DNA of 64,000 bases from Maribacter algarum (ex Lu et al. 2025) (nom. illeg.) (GTDB lineage Bacteria; Bacteroidota; Bacteroidia; Flavobacteriales; Flavobacteriaceae). Positions 28,920 to 37,947 of the stretch are shown here, piece by piece. The notes beneath the pieces were generated by a model. That model searched no databases, had not been told where the DNA came from, and was given only the letters and a program-made list of their open reading frames with translations. The stretch is taken from assembly GCA_947495915.1 (NCBI GenBank), contig CANMAW010000007.1, positions 62,001 through 126,000 of the forward strand, given 5' to 3'. Each line of letters opens with the position of its first letter. Position 1 is the stretch's first letter. The translations under genes were made by a program, and so were the position numbers.

Positions 28920-29702
28920 ATGGAAGAAAAACTAAAAACAGAAGGTAAATTCAAGTATATTGAAGTAGGTGAAGGCTCTCCAATAATTATCTTACACGGA
29001 CTAATGGGAGGGTTAAGCAATTTTCAAGGAGTTACAAATTTTTTTCCTGAAAAGGGATATAAAATTCTGATTCCTGAACTTCCTATTTATGACATGCCCA
29101 TGTTAAAGACTAACGTAAAGCAATTTGCCAAGTACGTTAAGAAGTTCATCGAGTTTAAAAAACTGGAAAACGTTATTTTACTAGGAAACTCATTAGGTGG
29201 ACACATCGGCTTACTTCATACGAAAATGTATCCAGAAATGGTAAAAGCTCTAGTTATTACAGGTAGCTCTGGCCTATATGAGAGCGCCATGGGTGATGGC
29301 TACCCTAGAAGAGGAGATTATGAGTTCATCAAAGAAAAAGCTGAAAATGTATTTTATGACCCCGCAGTTGCCACTAAAGAAATTGTTGATGAAGTTTTTG
29401 CAACCGTAAATGACAGAAGTAAAATTGTCAAAACTTTAGCAATTGCAAAAAGTGCCATACGTCATAATATGGCTAAAGATTTACCTAAAATGAAAACTCC
29501 AACCTGTATAATTTGGGGCGAAAATGACAATGTGACACCACCAGATGTAGCCGACTTATTTCATGAACTACTACCTGATTCAGATTTATTCTGGATTAAG
29601 AAATGTGGTCATGCTCCAATGATGGAGCACCCGGTACAATTTAATGAGGTTTTAGATCAATGGCTTATAAGTAGAGAATTTCTCGGCGGTCAAAATAGCT
29701 AA
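28920..29702 (+). CDS. Alpha/beta hydrolase
   Basis: 260 residues from ATG 28920 (MEEKLKTEGKFKYIEVGEG). Alpha/beta hydrolase fold with oxyanion loop IILHGLMGGLSNF, nucleophile elbow LLGNSLGGHIGL (Ser), acid CIIWGENDNVTPP (Asp) and His in IKKCGHAPMMEHP. Substrate not predictable. It lies between mraZ (divergent) and engB on the same strand, 49 bases apart; this neighbour set is common in flavobacteria as I remember it. No signal peptide. Confidence 0.9.
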   Translation: MEEKLKTEGKFKYIEVGEGSPIIILHGLMGGLSNFQGVTNFFPEKGYKILIPELPIYDMPMLKTNVKQFAKYVKKFIEFKKLENVILLGNSLGGHIGLLHTKMYPEMVKALVITGSSGLYESAMGDGYPRRGDYEFIKEKAENVFYDPAVATKEIVDEVFATVNDRSKIVKTLAIAKSAIRHNMAKDLPKMKTPTCIIWGENDNVTPPDVADLFHELLPDSDLFWIKKCGHAPMMEHPVQFNEVLDQWLISREFLGGQNS

Positions 29703-29751
29703 AACCGCTTAACCAAAATCGATTATAACGTACACACCTTAATAATTACGA

Positions 29752-30369
29752 ATGAAAATTAAGTCAGCACATTTCGTAATGAGTAATTCAGATGTTACTA
29801 AATGCCCATCTGAACCTATACCTGAGTATGCTTTTATTGGAAGATCAAACGTTGGAAAATCGTCTTTAATTAACATGTTGCTTGATCGTAAAAACCTTGC
29901 TAAGACATCAGGTCGACCAGGCAAAACACAGCTAATTAATCACTTCAAGATCAATGAAAATTGGTTTTTAGTCGATTTACCCGGATATGGTTATGCTAGG
30001 GTATCTAAGAAAGATAAAAATACCTTTCAAAAATATATTACAAATTATTTTCAACAGCGTAAGCAATTACTTTGCTCATTTGTGCTAGTAGACATTCGAC
30101 ACGAGCCACAAAAAATTGACATGGAATTCATGCAATGGATGGGTGAGAATCAAATTCCATTTTGCATAATTTTTACAAAAGCAGACAAGCTTAAACCTAA
30201 TGTTATTACCAAGAATGTTGAGACCTATTTGCAAATACTTGTTGATGATATATGGGAAGAAGCGCCACAGCACTTTGTAACATCATCTTCAAAATCACTA
30301 GGACGTGAAAACCTTCTTGAATTCATTCAAAACATCAACCAATCTTTTTTTAAAGAAAACGCTGTGTAA
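29752..30369 (+). CDS. engB: Ribosome biogenesis GTP-binding protein YsxC/EngB
   Basis: Essential TRAFAC GTPase in late 50S subunit assembly. 205 residues. G1 FIGRSNVGKSSLINML, G2 region TSGRPGKTQ, G3 LVDLPGYGYA, G4 IIFTKADKL and G5 VTSSSKSLG are in order. ATG start with the family N-terminus (MKIKSAHFVMSNSD). Its 3' end overlaps the opposite-strand gene by 20 bases. Confidence 0.96.
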   Translation: MKIKSAHFVMSNSDVTKCPSEPIPEYAFIGRSNVGKSSLINMLLDRKNLAKTSGRPGKTQLINHFKINENWFLVDLPGYGYARVSKKDKNTFQKYITNYFQQRKQLLCSFVLVDIRHEPQKIDMEFMQWMGENQIPFCIIFTKADKLKPNVITKNVETYLQILVDDIWEEAPQHFVTSSSKSLGRENLLEFIQNINQSFFKENAV

Positions 30370-30721
30370 TCAAATCAATTAATTCTACGGGTTGTTTAAT
30401 ATCGTTGAGCTCATCTGTCTTAATTAAAACTTTCAAATCACTTCTTGTTTCTTCTAATACTACAGGAAAACTAATCCCTGCGATTAAGGCCGGATTATAA
30501 GCTTCACTAAATTCGTCTTTGTGCAAAAAAACCATTTCTAAATCGGTGTTTTTTCTAAAACTCTTCCAAACTGATTTTTCAGAAAAAGCTCCATAGGTAA
30601 TATCACAAAGGTTACACTGATACGTTTTTGGATTTAATATTTTGTGAGCGGCATCAAAAATTTTGCTACCCATATCAGAGTTAGCATTATAAACAAACAC
30701 AAGTTTTTTGGAAGTACTCAT
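30350..30721 (-). CDS. Conserved protein of unknown function
   Basis: 123 residues, ATG start. Sequence LVFVYNANSDMGSKIFDAAHKILNP, CNLCDITYGAF, KEFSEAYN-like acidic segment and ISFPVVLEE. I recall similar short proteins next to gldC/engB in other flavobacteria but know no function. A CNLC pair near residue 37 could bind metal or form a disulfide; the overall pattern suggests a small alpha/beta fold. Converges on engB with overlapping 3' ends. Confidence 0.65.
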   Translation of the reverse strand: MSTSKKLVFVYNANSDMGSKIFDAAHKILNPKTYQCNLCDITYGAFSEKSVWKSFRKNTDLEMVFLHKDEFSEAYNPALIAGISFPVVLEETRSDLKVLIKTDELNDIKQPVELIDLITQRFL

Positions 30722-30778
30722 ACCATTTTTAGACGTTAATTTAAAAGTCTGTTTTTGGTCGAGGTGAAAAGCTTGAGC

Positions 30779-31111
30779 TTACTTCAAATCTAACTTCTCA
30801 GCGAAATAATCACAAAAGTCCTTCATTGTTGCAGTCATTTTTTCATCTTGAGTTGCCTTCATAAAGGTTTCTGATAACGACACTAAAGTTTGATGAAAAA
30901 AGATTTTCATTTCATCAACTGGCATATCTTTCGTCCACAAATCAATCTTTAATGATTCTTTATTCTTACTATCCCAAACAGATAATAACATTGCTTTTGC
31001 CTCTTCATTATCGACACCGCCATCTTGAGCGGACCAATTCAGAGTTTCGGGAACTCTATTTTCGTCTAAACCAACAGTTAAAGTAATCTCTGATGAATGT
31101 AATTCTGCCAT
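30779..31111 (-). CDS. gldC: Gliding motility protein GldC
   Basis: 110 residues. The sequence SEITLTVGLDENRVPETLNWSAQDGG and LDLWTKDMPVDEMKIFFHQTL-type body match GldC of Flavobacterium johnsoniae, a small protein that improves gliding; its exact task is unknown. No signal peptide, so probably cytoplasmic. Directly downstream of gldB, same strand, as in F. johnsoniae. Confidence 0.93.
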   Translation of the reverse strand: MAELHSSEITLTVGLDENRVPETLNWSAQDGGVDNEEAKAMLLSVWDSKNKESLKIDLWTKDMPVDEMKIFFHQTLVSLSETFMKATQDEKMTATMKDFCDYFAEKLDLK

Positions 31112-31178
31112 ATTATATTATTTCTACCCTTCTAATTTATTAAAGATTTGGCATTTTTTTGATAAAATTGTATTCCCA

Positions 31179-32162
31179 CTAATTTTGTGGCTTATACCTT
31201 GATTTTTTGAAAAGCTCCTCTGCAGGCACTGACAACATTTGTTGTAAGGTCACCTCATTATTCTCCATAAAAGATCGAACAATTTGCCAGCCAATATATT
31301 GCCCCAACCGACCTGGGGACTCATTATCTAACTCTAATCCGAATTTTGAAAAAGGTGCCGGCTCTAAAAAGCGCAACCTTAAATCATTATCGGTACTATA
31401 TAGGTATTCATTTTCAACAAAATTTCGCCAAATAGGTTCTTCATTCGCTTGCGCCCACTCCATTTGATCTTTAGTGTATTTTATACGAACAGCTTCATCT
31501 TTATTTGGCAATAGTTTATCCTGCAGATAAAGTAATTTTCCATAATATATCATTTCAGACAAGAACGTTCTATCATTCATACGTGGCACTACCTTACGGG
31601 TAAAACTATTTACAACGTCAGTAGCGATGTATTTCCTATCTAAACCGGCGGCAATATATTGTTGAATATCTTGATAAAAATAATGCTCAGATCCTAAATA
31701 CGTATCTAAACCAATAAGCATTAAACTATCAGCCAAGATTACATTATTATTGTAATCAACTTCAGATGTTAAGGTTATGACACGCGGAACCTTGAATTTT
31801 GGGAAATAGTATTTTATATGTTGAAAAACACTTTTTAAATCATCCTTTTCGGAATCAAATTCAGGAAAGGTTTTACCCACTTCTCGAAACAACTCAATTT
31901 GAATGCTATCTTTTAGCTTTACCTCCCAAATACTATCTGGGTATTGCTCAGGAAACAAATACGGATATTTATTTTTTAAATCATCAAGATCTTTAATCTT
32001 GGCATTAGCAAATTCTCTATCAAATCGAGAAATTTGAACATCCATATTAATTTTTGAGATCTCTTCTTCTACCTTATCTCCATCATTACAAGCTAAAAAA
32101 AGCAATGAAACTATGAATATGGTAAAAATCGGTCTTCTATTGAAAAGTAATTTCCTGTACAT
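31179..32162 (-). CDS. gldB: Gliding motility lipoprotein GldB
   Basis: Lipoprotein needed for gliding, and linked to the type IX secretion machinery in flavobacteria. 327 residues. Lipoprotein signal peptide with a basic start (YRKLLFNRRP), hydrophobic core and lipobox LLFLAC around residue 25. Mature part has ISRFDREFANA, a GldB-typical motif, and YLGSEHYFYQDIQQYIAAGLDRKY (zinc-peptidase-like region of DUF2268 relatives). ATG start; divergent from nadE. Confidence 0.93.
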   Translation of the reverse strand: MYRKLLFNRRPIFTIFIVSLLFLACNDGDKVEEEISKINMDVQISRFDREFANAKIKDLDDLKNKYPYLFPEQYPDSIWEVKLKDSIQIELFREVGKTFPEFDSEKDDLKSVFQHIKYYFPKFKVPRVITLTSEVDYNNNVILADSLMLIGLDTYLGSEHYFYQDIQQYIAAGLDRKYIATDVVNSFTRKVVPRMNDRTFLSEMIYYGKLLYLQDKLLPNKDEAVRIKYTKDQMEWAQANEEPIWRNFVENEYLYSTDNDLRLRFLEPAPFSKFGLELDNESPGRLGQYIGWQIVRSFMENNEVTLQQMLSVPAEELFKKSRYKPQN

Positions 32163-32229
32163 TTTATTTTTAGAAGGGTTCGTTTTATTTTTAAGCGCAA
32201 AGTTAAACGTTTAAATAAACTAGCTGCAT

Positions 32230-33018
32230 ATGCAAACAGAAAAAGTAGTTGCTCATATCGTTAATTGGTTAAAAGATTACGCAGTCAATGCAAATATTAA
32301 AGGATTTACTATCGGTATTTCAGGAGGAATTGACTCCGCCGTAACATCAACACTTTGTGCTAAAACCGGATTGAACCTTTTATGCCTAGAAATGCCCATT
32401 CATCAAGCCGAAAGTCAAGTATCTAGAGCTTCAAGGCATATAGCGTGGTTAAAAACCAAATTTGACACGGTTCAAAGTCAAGAAGTACAATTGACACCCG
32501 TATTTGACACTTTAGTAAACCAGTTACCACCAGTAGCAAACGAAGAAGAACGATTTATGTCTCTAGCTAACACTAGAGCACGTTTGCGAATGACGACATT
32601 ATATTATTTTGCTGCTTTAAATGGATATTTAGTTGCAGGAACTGGTAATAAAGTAGAGGACTTCGGAGTCGGTTTTTTTACAAAATATGGAGATGGAGGT
32701 GTAGATTTAAGTCCTATAGCAGATTTACTTAAAAGTCAGGTGTATGAAATAGCCGAATTTTTAGGCATCAACCAAGAAATAATAAAGGCTGCACCTACAG
32801 ATGGTCTCTGGGGTGATGATCGAACAGACGAAGATCAAATTGGAGCAACCTACCCAGAACTTGAATGGGCTATGCAAATGAAAGCCAGCGGGAAGACAAT
32901 GAGTGATTTTGAAGGGCGCGAAAAAGAAGTATTTCGCATCTATAATTCGTACAATACTGCAAATAGGCATAAGATGATTCCTATACCTGTATGTGAGATT
33001 CCGACTACTCTATTTTAG
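32230..33018 (+). CDS. nadE: NH3-dependent NAD+ synthetase
   Basis: Amidates deamido-NAD to NAD+ using ATP and ammonia. 262 residues, the single-domain ammonia-dependent type without a glutaminase domain. Motifs: FTIGISGGIDSAVTSTLC (PP-loop), NTRARLRMTTLYYFA, VAGTGNKVEDFGVGFFTKYGDGG, and KAAPTDGLWGDDRTDEDQIGA. ATG start 68 bases from the divergent gldB. The gldC-gldB/nadE/LuxR/dnaG order looks conserved among relatives. Confidence 0.96.
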   Translation: MQTEKVVAHIVNWLKDYAVNANIKGFTIGISGGIDSAVTSTLCAKTGLNLLCLEMPIHQAESQVSRASRHIAWLKTKFDTVQSQEVQLTPVFDTLVNQLPPVANEEERFMSLANTRARLRMTTLYYFAALNGYLVAGTGNKVEDFGVGFFTKYGDGGVDLSPIADLLKSQVYEIAEFLGINQEIIKAAPTDGLWGDDRTDEDQIGATYPELEWAMQMKASGKTMSDFEGREKEVFRIYNSYNTANRHKMIPIPVCEIPTTLF

Positions 33019-33092
33019 CATTTAGACGTAAAATATTGCTATCTAGTCGAATAAATTCACAAAAATGCCGTTATTACAGAAAAAAATTCAAC

Positions 33093-33106
33093 ATTTGTTA
33101 ACAAAT
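33093..33106. promoter_or_regulatory. 14-bp palindrome ATTTGTTAACAAAT upstream of the response regulator
   Basis: Perfect dyad 82 bases before the regulator ATG. A weak -7 box (TAATTTAG, 33111-33118) follows. Possible operator for a dimeric regulator, perhaps the LuxR-type protein itself; not proven. Confidence 0.4.
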
Positions 33107-33187
33107 AAGATAATTTAGCCTTACATTGCGTGTCAGTAATTATCGACAGACCTGACCAAAGGTTTATTGTCCCAAAAAATAATCAAA

Positions 33188-33817
33188 ATGATTAAAGTTC
33201 TAATTGCAGACAACCATCCTATTATTAGAATGGGTGTTCAACATGTGCTGGATTCTGCTTCAGGTTTTGAGGTAATTGATGCTGTGTCAACAACAGCTGA
33301 ATTATTTGAGAAACTAGAAAACGCAACACCAGACGTGGTAATGTTAGAGATGGATATCCCTGAAATCAATGGAATAGCCACTCTAAGAAAAATGAAAAAA
33401 GAGTATCCTGACGTTAAAGTACTGATGTACAGCGGGCAATCGGAAGATGTCTATGCACTCAGCACAATCAGAGCAGGTGCTTTCGGTTATCTTTCAAAAG
33501 CTTCTGATATTGATTACATCATTACAGCGGTTCGAAAAGTAAGTGAAGGTAATATGTTCATCACAAATGAACTTGCGCAACGATTAGCTTTCGATGAAGG
33601 TACTCAAAAACCAAGACGTTTCTTCCGAAAACTCTCAACTCGTGAAGTAGAGGTCTTAAAATTATTAGCTAGCGGCAAACGTAACAAAGATGTTGCGCAA
33701 GGCCTTAATCTTAATGAAAAGACAGTTAGTACCTACAAAGCGCGTTTAATGAAAAAATTAAACGTAGACAACATGGTAGATTTACTGCAACAAGCCAAAG
33801 CACTAGAATTGTACTAG
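33188..33817 (+). CDS. Response regulator, NarL/LuxR type
   Basis: 209 residues from ATG 33188 (MIKVLIADNHPIIRMGVQ); a TTG seven codons upstream opens the frame but adds nonconserved residues. Receiver domain (residues 1-120): acidic pocket IADNHP, and the phosphorylation-site strand VVMLEMDIPEINGI, where the canonical Asp-x-x is written LEMDIP; the Lys in YLSKASD is present. C-terminal GerE helix-turn-helix: LSTREVEVLKLLASGKRNKDVAQGL plus NEKTVSTYKARLMKKL. No kinase gene adjacent, so an orphan. Bidirectional terminator follows. Confidence 0.92.
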   Translation: MIKVLIADNHPIIRMGVQHVLDSASGFEVIDAVSTTAELFEKLENATPDVVMLEMDIPEINGIATLRKMKKEYPDVKVLMYSGQSEDVYALSTIRAGAFGYLSKASDIDYIITAVRKVSEGNMFITNELAQRLAFDEGTQKPRRFFRKLSTREVEVLKLLASGKRNKDVAQGLNLNEKTVSTYKARLMKKLNVDNMVDLLQQAKALELY

Positions 33818-33845
33818 TTCAAGGTTATAAAAGTCTCAAAAAAAA

Positions 33846-33870
33846 GCCCGAATCATCGGGCTTTTTTTTT
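33846..33870. terminator. Bidirectional terminator between the LuxR-type gene and dnaG
   Basis: GCCCGA / TCGGGC stem, 4-base loop, flanked by long A and T runs, serving both convergent genes. Confidence 0.92.
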
Positions 33871-33886
33871 ACCATTTTTATTACAA

Positions 33887-35866
33887 CTAAGAAAGCACTC
33901 TATTGAGCTTTTTATTAAGCAAATTATTCAATTGCAAATAATTCATAATTTCTTCTAGAGTCTCCCGATTATCTGTAGTTGATTCTTCTGTTCGCTTTTG
34001 CAGATCTAACATTCTCTTTTTTATCAAAAAACATCTTAAGGTAAGTATCGTTTCACTCACTAACTGTGCAATAGTTGTTTTCTTATCTTTTGGATATATG
34101 TCTTTACGAGTCCAATCATGTAAAACATATTTTTCCTCCTCCATTAATATAGAAGAAATTTCAGAAACCATCTCTTGATCTAAATCAGACAAAAAGGTAT
34201 TAACTGCAAAATCTTCTTTTTCGTTTAGTTCACCAATCAACTTCTGATAAATATTCTTAAACTGTGTATTAGTAAGTTCAATTTCGTCTTCTTGAAGATC
34301 TAAATAAATTTTTTCATACACCTTTACTTCTAAAGATTCGGGCTCTAAAATTAAATCACCTTGCTCATTCTCTTTTAAAACCAAATCTTCAAACTCTTGC
34401 TCTTCCTTTCCGTACAACAACAACATTTCAATAATCTTTCTTTCAAGCTCATACTGCACATCTACTTTTGCAGTAGCAACTTCATTTTTTACAACTTGAA
34501 ATGCCTTCTGTTCTTGCTTGACTTCTTTCGAAGCATCAGATTGTTTCTTTTTTCCAATTTGAGCAAGGGTACTAAAAAGTACCGATTCTGAAACCTTCAT
34601 GATTTGCGCACATTCTTGCACATAAATTTCACGCTTAATGGCATCGGGAATCTTCGCTATACTATTTACAATATCACGAACGGTGTCTGCCCTTTTTATG
34701 GGATCATCTGCCGCTTCAACTGCCAATAGATTTGCCTTAAACTGAATAAAATCTTTGGAATTATCTTTTAAATAATCTTGTACAGATTCTAACTCATTAT
34801 TTTTAGCAAAACTGTCTGGATCTTCTCCTTCTGGAAAAGTACAGACCTTTACATTCATACCTTGCTCTAAAATTAAATCAATACCGCGAAGCGAAGCTCT
34901 TAATCCCGCAGCATCACCATCAAACAACACTGTGATATTTTTTGTTAATCTATTTATTAACCGAATCTGTTCAGGTGTTAATGCGGTTCCGCTTGAGGCA
35001 ACTACATTTTCAATACCTCTTTGGGAAAATTGAATAACATCGGTATAACCTTCTACCAGGTAACAATTATCTTCTTTAGCTATTGTCTGTTTGGCAAAAT
35101 AGATACCATATAAAACTTTGCTCTTGTGGTAAATATCACTTTCTGGAGAATTTAAATACTTAGCCGCTTTTTTATCATTGGTTAAAATACGTCCACCAAA
35201 ACCTAGAACCCTACCACTCATAGAATGTATAGGAAACATTACACGAGCCTTGAAGCGGTCAAATTTTTTAGTATTTGTAGTTGTCGCTTTATCTTCTTTT
35301 ACAATTGTTAACCCCGTTTTAGCCAGATAGTCTAACTTATACCCCTTTTCTAAAGCTGCTATAGTAAACCCATCCCATTGATCTAAACAATAGCCGAGTT
35401 TAAATTTTTTAATGGTTTCATCAGTAAAACCACGTTCTTTAAAATAGCTTAAACCAATGGCTTTACCCAACTCACTTTCCCACAAAATATTAGAAAAATA
35501 GTCTTGCGCATATTCTGTAACGAGATACATACTTTCTCTTTCATTGGCTTCTTGCTTTTGCTCATCAGTACGCTCGGTTTCTTCAATGTCAATATTGTAT
35601 TTTTTAGCCAGATATTTTATAGCTTCTGGGTAGGTAAAATGTTCATGTTCCATTAAAAATGCTACAACGTTCCCACCTTTTCCGCTACTGAAATCTTTCC
35701 AAATTTGTTTCACCGGAGAAACCATAAAACTAGGGGTGCGTTCATCGGAAAACGGACTCAAACCTTTAAAGTTTGAGCCTGACTTTTTCAATTGCACAAA
35801 ATCACCAATTACCTCCTCTAATCGGGCAGTTTCATAAACTTGGTCTATAGTTGATTTTGAGATCAA
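33887..35866 (-). CDS. dnaG: DNA primase DnaG
   Basis: Makes RNA primers for replication. 659 residues. The TOPRIM core is intact: LVEGYTDVIQFSQRGIENVVASSGTAL and ITVLFDGDAAGLRASLRG (catalytic Glu and Asp pair), preceded by RVMFPIHSMSGRVLGFGGR. A long helical C-terminal helicase-binding region follows. Odd point: the N-terminal CHC2 zinc-finger has the right length (NFKGLSPFSDERTPSF ... QIWKDFSSGKGGN), but the four ligand positions are Ser37, Ser40, Asp58 and Ser61, so no zinc can be bound. Start is TTG at 35866; no ATG is available and the N-terminus MISKSTIDQV fits the family. Confidence 0.95.
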   Translation of the reverse strand: MISKSTIDQVYETARLEEVIGDFVQLKKSGSNFKGLSPFSDERTPSFMVSPVKQIWKDFSSGKGGNVVAFLMEHEHFTYPEAIKYLAKKYNIDIEETERTDEQKQEANERESMYLVTEYAQDYFSNILWESELGKAIGLSYFKERGFTDETIKKFKLGYCLDQWDGFTIAALEKGYKLDYLAKTGLTIVKEDKATTTNTKKFDRFKARVMFPIHSMSGRVLGFGGRILTNDKKAAKYLNSPESDIYHKSKVLYGIYFAKQTIAKEDNCYLVEGYTDVIQFSQRGIENVVASSGTALTPEQIRLINRLTKNITVLFDGDAAGLRASLRGIDLILEQGMNVKVCTFPEGEDPDSFAKNNELESVQDYLKDNSKDFIQFKANLLAVEAADDPIKRADTVRDIVNSIAKIPDAIKREIYVQECAQIMKVSESVLFSTLAQIGKKKQSDASKEVKQEQKAFQVVKNEVATAKVDVQYELERKIIEMLLLYGKEEQEFEDLVLKENEQGDLILEPESLEVKVYEKIYLDLQEDEIELTNTQFKNIYQKLIGELNEKEDFAVNTFLSDLDQEMVSEISSILMEEEKYVLHDWTRKDIYPKDKKTTIAQLVSETILTLRCFLIKKRMLDLQKRTEESTTDNRETLEEIMNYLQLNNLLNKKLNRVLS

Positions 35867-36018
35867 AGCAGTTTCGAATTGTAGTCACAAATATAAGTAT
35901 CTGTGTGTGTAAATATACAGTTAAAATGAAACCCTATAAAACCTACTAGCAATTTTGAAAATGACCTTTGCCACCTGTAATTAATACTACTGTTTTCACG
36001 ACCTAAAACCTTACAAGA

Positions 36019-37092
36019 CTAATCTAAATCAAAACGTAGACCTAAAGAAACGTTTCTTTGCTCCACAAGAGCATCTTTAAATATTGGATTCAAATCATAC
36101 TTGGCATATAACTGCACTCCGTCAAAACCGACATAAGCACTTAAACCATAAATAAAATTAGAGGTGTTATATCCACGCTTTAGCTTGTCCTTTACATTTT
36201 CACCATTACGGTCATATTTCAATTTTTGCCTTGTGCCGATGTTAAATCCACCGTATCCTCCAATACCAAATCGAAATTGGTTATGTATTGAATAACGAAT
36301 TCTATCATTTGTTTTGCTGAATTTTGATGGTCCAAATTCGAAGTGAATTGGAAAAACTAAATTATCCATTCTAAACTTAGATTTGTCTAGTTCCACATCA
36401 AATTCTTGCAATTCTGTTTCGTCATTATTAACTACGAAATATTGATTATTTTTTGGTTTTAACCCATTAAACTGAAATGAAACTCCGTAACTAAATCTTA
36501 GGGCATTAGAATTTTTGAACACCCTGGTTCGCCAAGCCCAGCCAAGCTCTACGAATCTACTACCCCCTAGTTTATATGGAGAATCTTCTAGAGATTGGCC
36601 ATCAATAATGGCATTATTAATTCCGAATGCAATAACCGGATCAATATAAGTTCGACGATCATATTTCACCTCTTTTTTCCAATCATTCGAATTAAAAGAA
36701 AGTACACGTTCACCATTTACATCTATGTTAAACATACCATCTTCTTCAATTAACAAATCGTTGGTCATAGCATAATTTTCACCTTTGTTGCGGTTTAAAA
36801 GAGCGATCTTATTTTCAATTATTGCAATACTATTTTCAATATTTAGAGCGTGCTTTTTTGCCGCATTTTCCTTTAATTCTTGAGCTTGAGAAGCACTGAT
36901 TTCATCATTTTTCAACTGTATATTAATGTCTTCAATTTTGACTTTTAACGCTTCTTTCTCTCTTTTTATCACCTCATTTTTAACTTGCTCTAAGGCTTCA
37001 ACCTTTTTCTCATACTTCTTGTCTTGTGCTTCTAGATTCTGAATAAAAAAAGAAACTAATAAGAATACTAATAGCTGTGTAATTGTTTTCAT
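36019..37092 (-). CDS. Outer-membrane beta-barrel protein with an N-terminal coiled coil
   Basis: 357 residues. Signal peptide (residues 1-22, LLVFLLVSFFIQNLEAQ). A charged coiled coil runs from about 25 to 105 (KKVEALEQVKNEVIKREKEAL ... ENSIAIIENKIALLNRNKG). The rest, from about 150, has alternating beta strands and ends with VSLGLRFDLD, typical of flavobacterial barrels: GGSRFVELGWAWRTRVF, FRFGIGGYGGFNIGTR. The coil may reach the peptidoglycan. Probably the third gene of an operon with the upstream ECF sigma factor and membrane anchor protein; a hexanucleotide repeat sits right in front of its ATG. Confidence 0.75.
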   Translation of the reverse strand: MKTITQLLVFLLVSFFIQNLEAQDKKYEKKVEALEQVKNEVIKREKEALKVKIEDINIQLKNDEISASQAQELKENAAKKHALNIENSIAIIENKIALLNRNKGENYAMTNDLLIEEDGMFNIDVNGERVLSFNSNDWKKEVKYDRRTYIDPVIAFGINNAIIDGQSLEDSPYKLGGSRFVELGWAWRTRVFKNSNALRFSYGVSFQFNGLKPKNNQYFVVNNDETELQEFDVELDKSKFRMDNLVFPIHFEFGPSKFSKTNDRIRYSIHNQFRFGIGGYGGFNIGTRQKLKYDRNGENVKDKLKRGYNTSNFIYGLSAYVGFDGVQLYAKYDLNPIFKDALVEQRNVSLGLRFDLD

Positions 37093-37094
37093 TT

Positions 37095-37123
37095 TGATTG
37101 TGATTGTGATTGTGATTGTGATT
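37095..37123. repeat. Hexanucleotide tandem repeat in a 5' untranslated region
   Basis: TGATTG repeated four times perfectly plus TGATT (29 bases); CACAAT units on the coding strand. It ends two bases before the ATG of the barrel-protein gene, covering the ribosome-binding position. Confidence 0.9.
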
Positions 37124-37191
37124 TATTCAACTCACATACACCCCCTCTAACTGAAGGAGTGCATGAAGTCAAAACTAATGATTGATGAATA

Positions 37192-37947
37192 TTAATTGTT
37201 GCGGTCCGCAACGGCTGTACGTACTTTTAAAAAGCCTGTTTTTAAAGATTCAAAGATTTGATCTCTAAATGTTTTATCTAATTCTTCTTCGACCTCAGAA
37301 AGTAACGCTAAAGCATCAACAGAGTTATCGGTATTGAATAGTTTTTCGGCCAATATTTCTTGCTGTGCTTTTCGCAATAAAGAATCAACTTCTAAATCGG
37401 TAAGATCTTCATTTGTTTGCTCAAGTTGATCTACTTGAGCAACAAGCTCTAACACCTTAGAATAAATAATTTCTTCATCTGTTTTACTACTATCAGCTAG
37501 GTCAACTTGATCTTTTGATATCTCTGCTGTCATAACTTCGAGTTTTGAACTAGAAAGTGCCACTGACCTACTTTCTAGCTCTTTCTGTTTAACTACAATG
37601 TTCATAGCAGGTGTGGTAGGTGTTGTAGGTGTCGATACCATTTCTTTCTGCTCTGTTTGTTCCTCCAATTCTTTAGAAACATCATTAAAATGTTCATCGG
37701 TTCTTGAAGAGTTCACCACAGGTATTGATGTTTCTGTAAAATTAGAATCTCTACTCAACATTATTGCCGAAACTACTAAAAGACCAATTATACCTGCTGC
37801 TACAGCGTACCATTTATAACTCCTCTTTTCCTTATTACCTATCTCATCTAATTGGTTAGATAATTTAGACCATGCCGCTTTTGTAGGCTGAATCTCGCGC
37901 TGTTTAAATTCTGATTTTATATATTTTTCAAATTTATTCGGTTCCAT
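37192..37947 (-). CDS. Single-pass membrane protein, probable anti-sigma factor
   Basis: 251 residues from ATG 37947 (MEPNKFEKYIKSEFKQREIQP); TTG two codons earlier is not used. N-terminal cytoplasmic segment of about 45 residues (PTKAAWSKLSNQLDEIG), one transmembrane helix (YKWYAVAAGIIGLLVVSAIML), then a Ser/Thr/Glu-rich periplasmic part with helical stretches (LADSSKTDEEIIYSKVLELVAQVDQLEQ). It overlaps the sigma-factor 3' end by 14 bases, so translation is coupled. No recognised anti-sigma domain; the role is inferred from topology and position. Confidence 0.7.
   Translation of the reverse strand: MEPNKFEKYIKSEFKQREIQPTKAAWSKLSNQLDEIGNKEKRSYKWYAVAAGIIGLLVVSAIMLSRDSNFTETSIPVVNSSRTDEHFNDVSKELEEQTEQKEMVSTPTTPTTPAMNIVVKQKELESRSVALSSSKLEVMTAEISKDQVDLADSSKTDEEIIYSKVLELVAQVDQLEQTNEDLTDLEVDSLLRKAQQEILAEKLFNTDNSVDALALLSEVEEELDKTFRDQIFESLKTGFLKVRTAVADRNN

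Noticed and set aside
37095-37123. Possible CRISPR or larger repeat array
   Set aside because: Only a 6-base microsatellite, with no spacers and no cas genes in the window.
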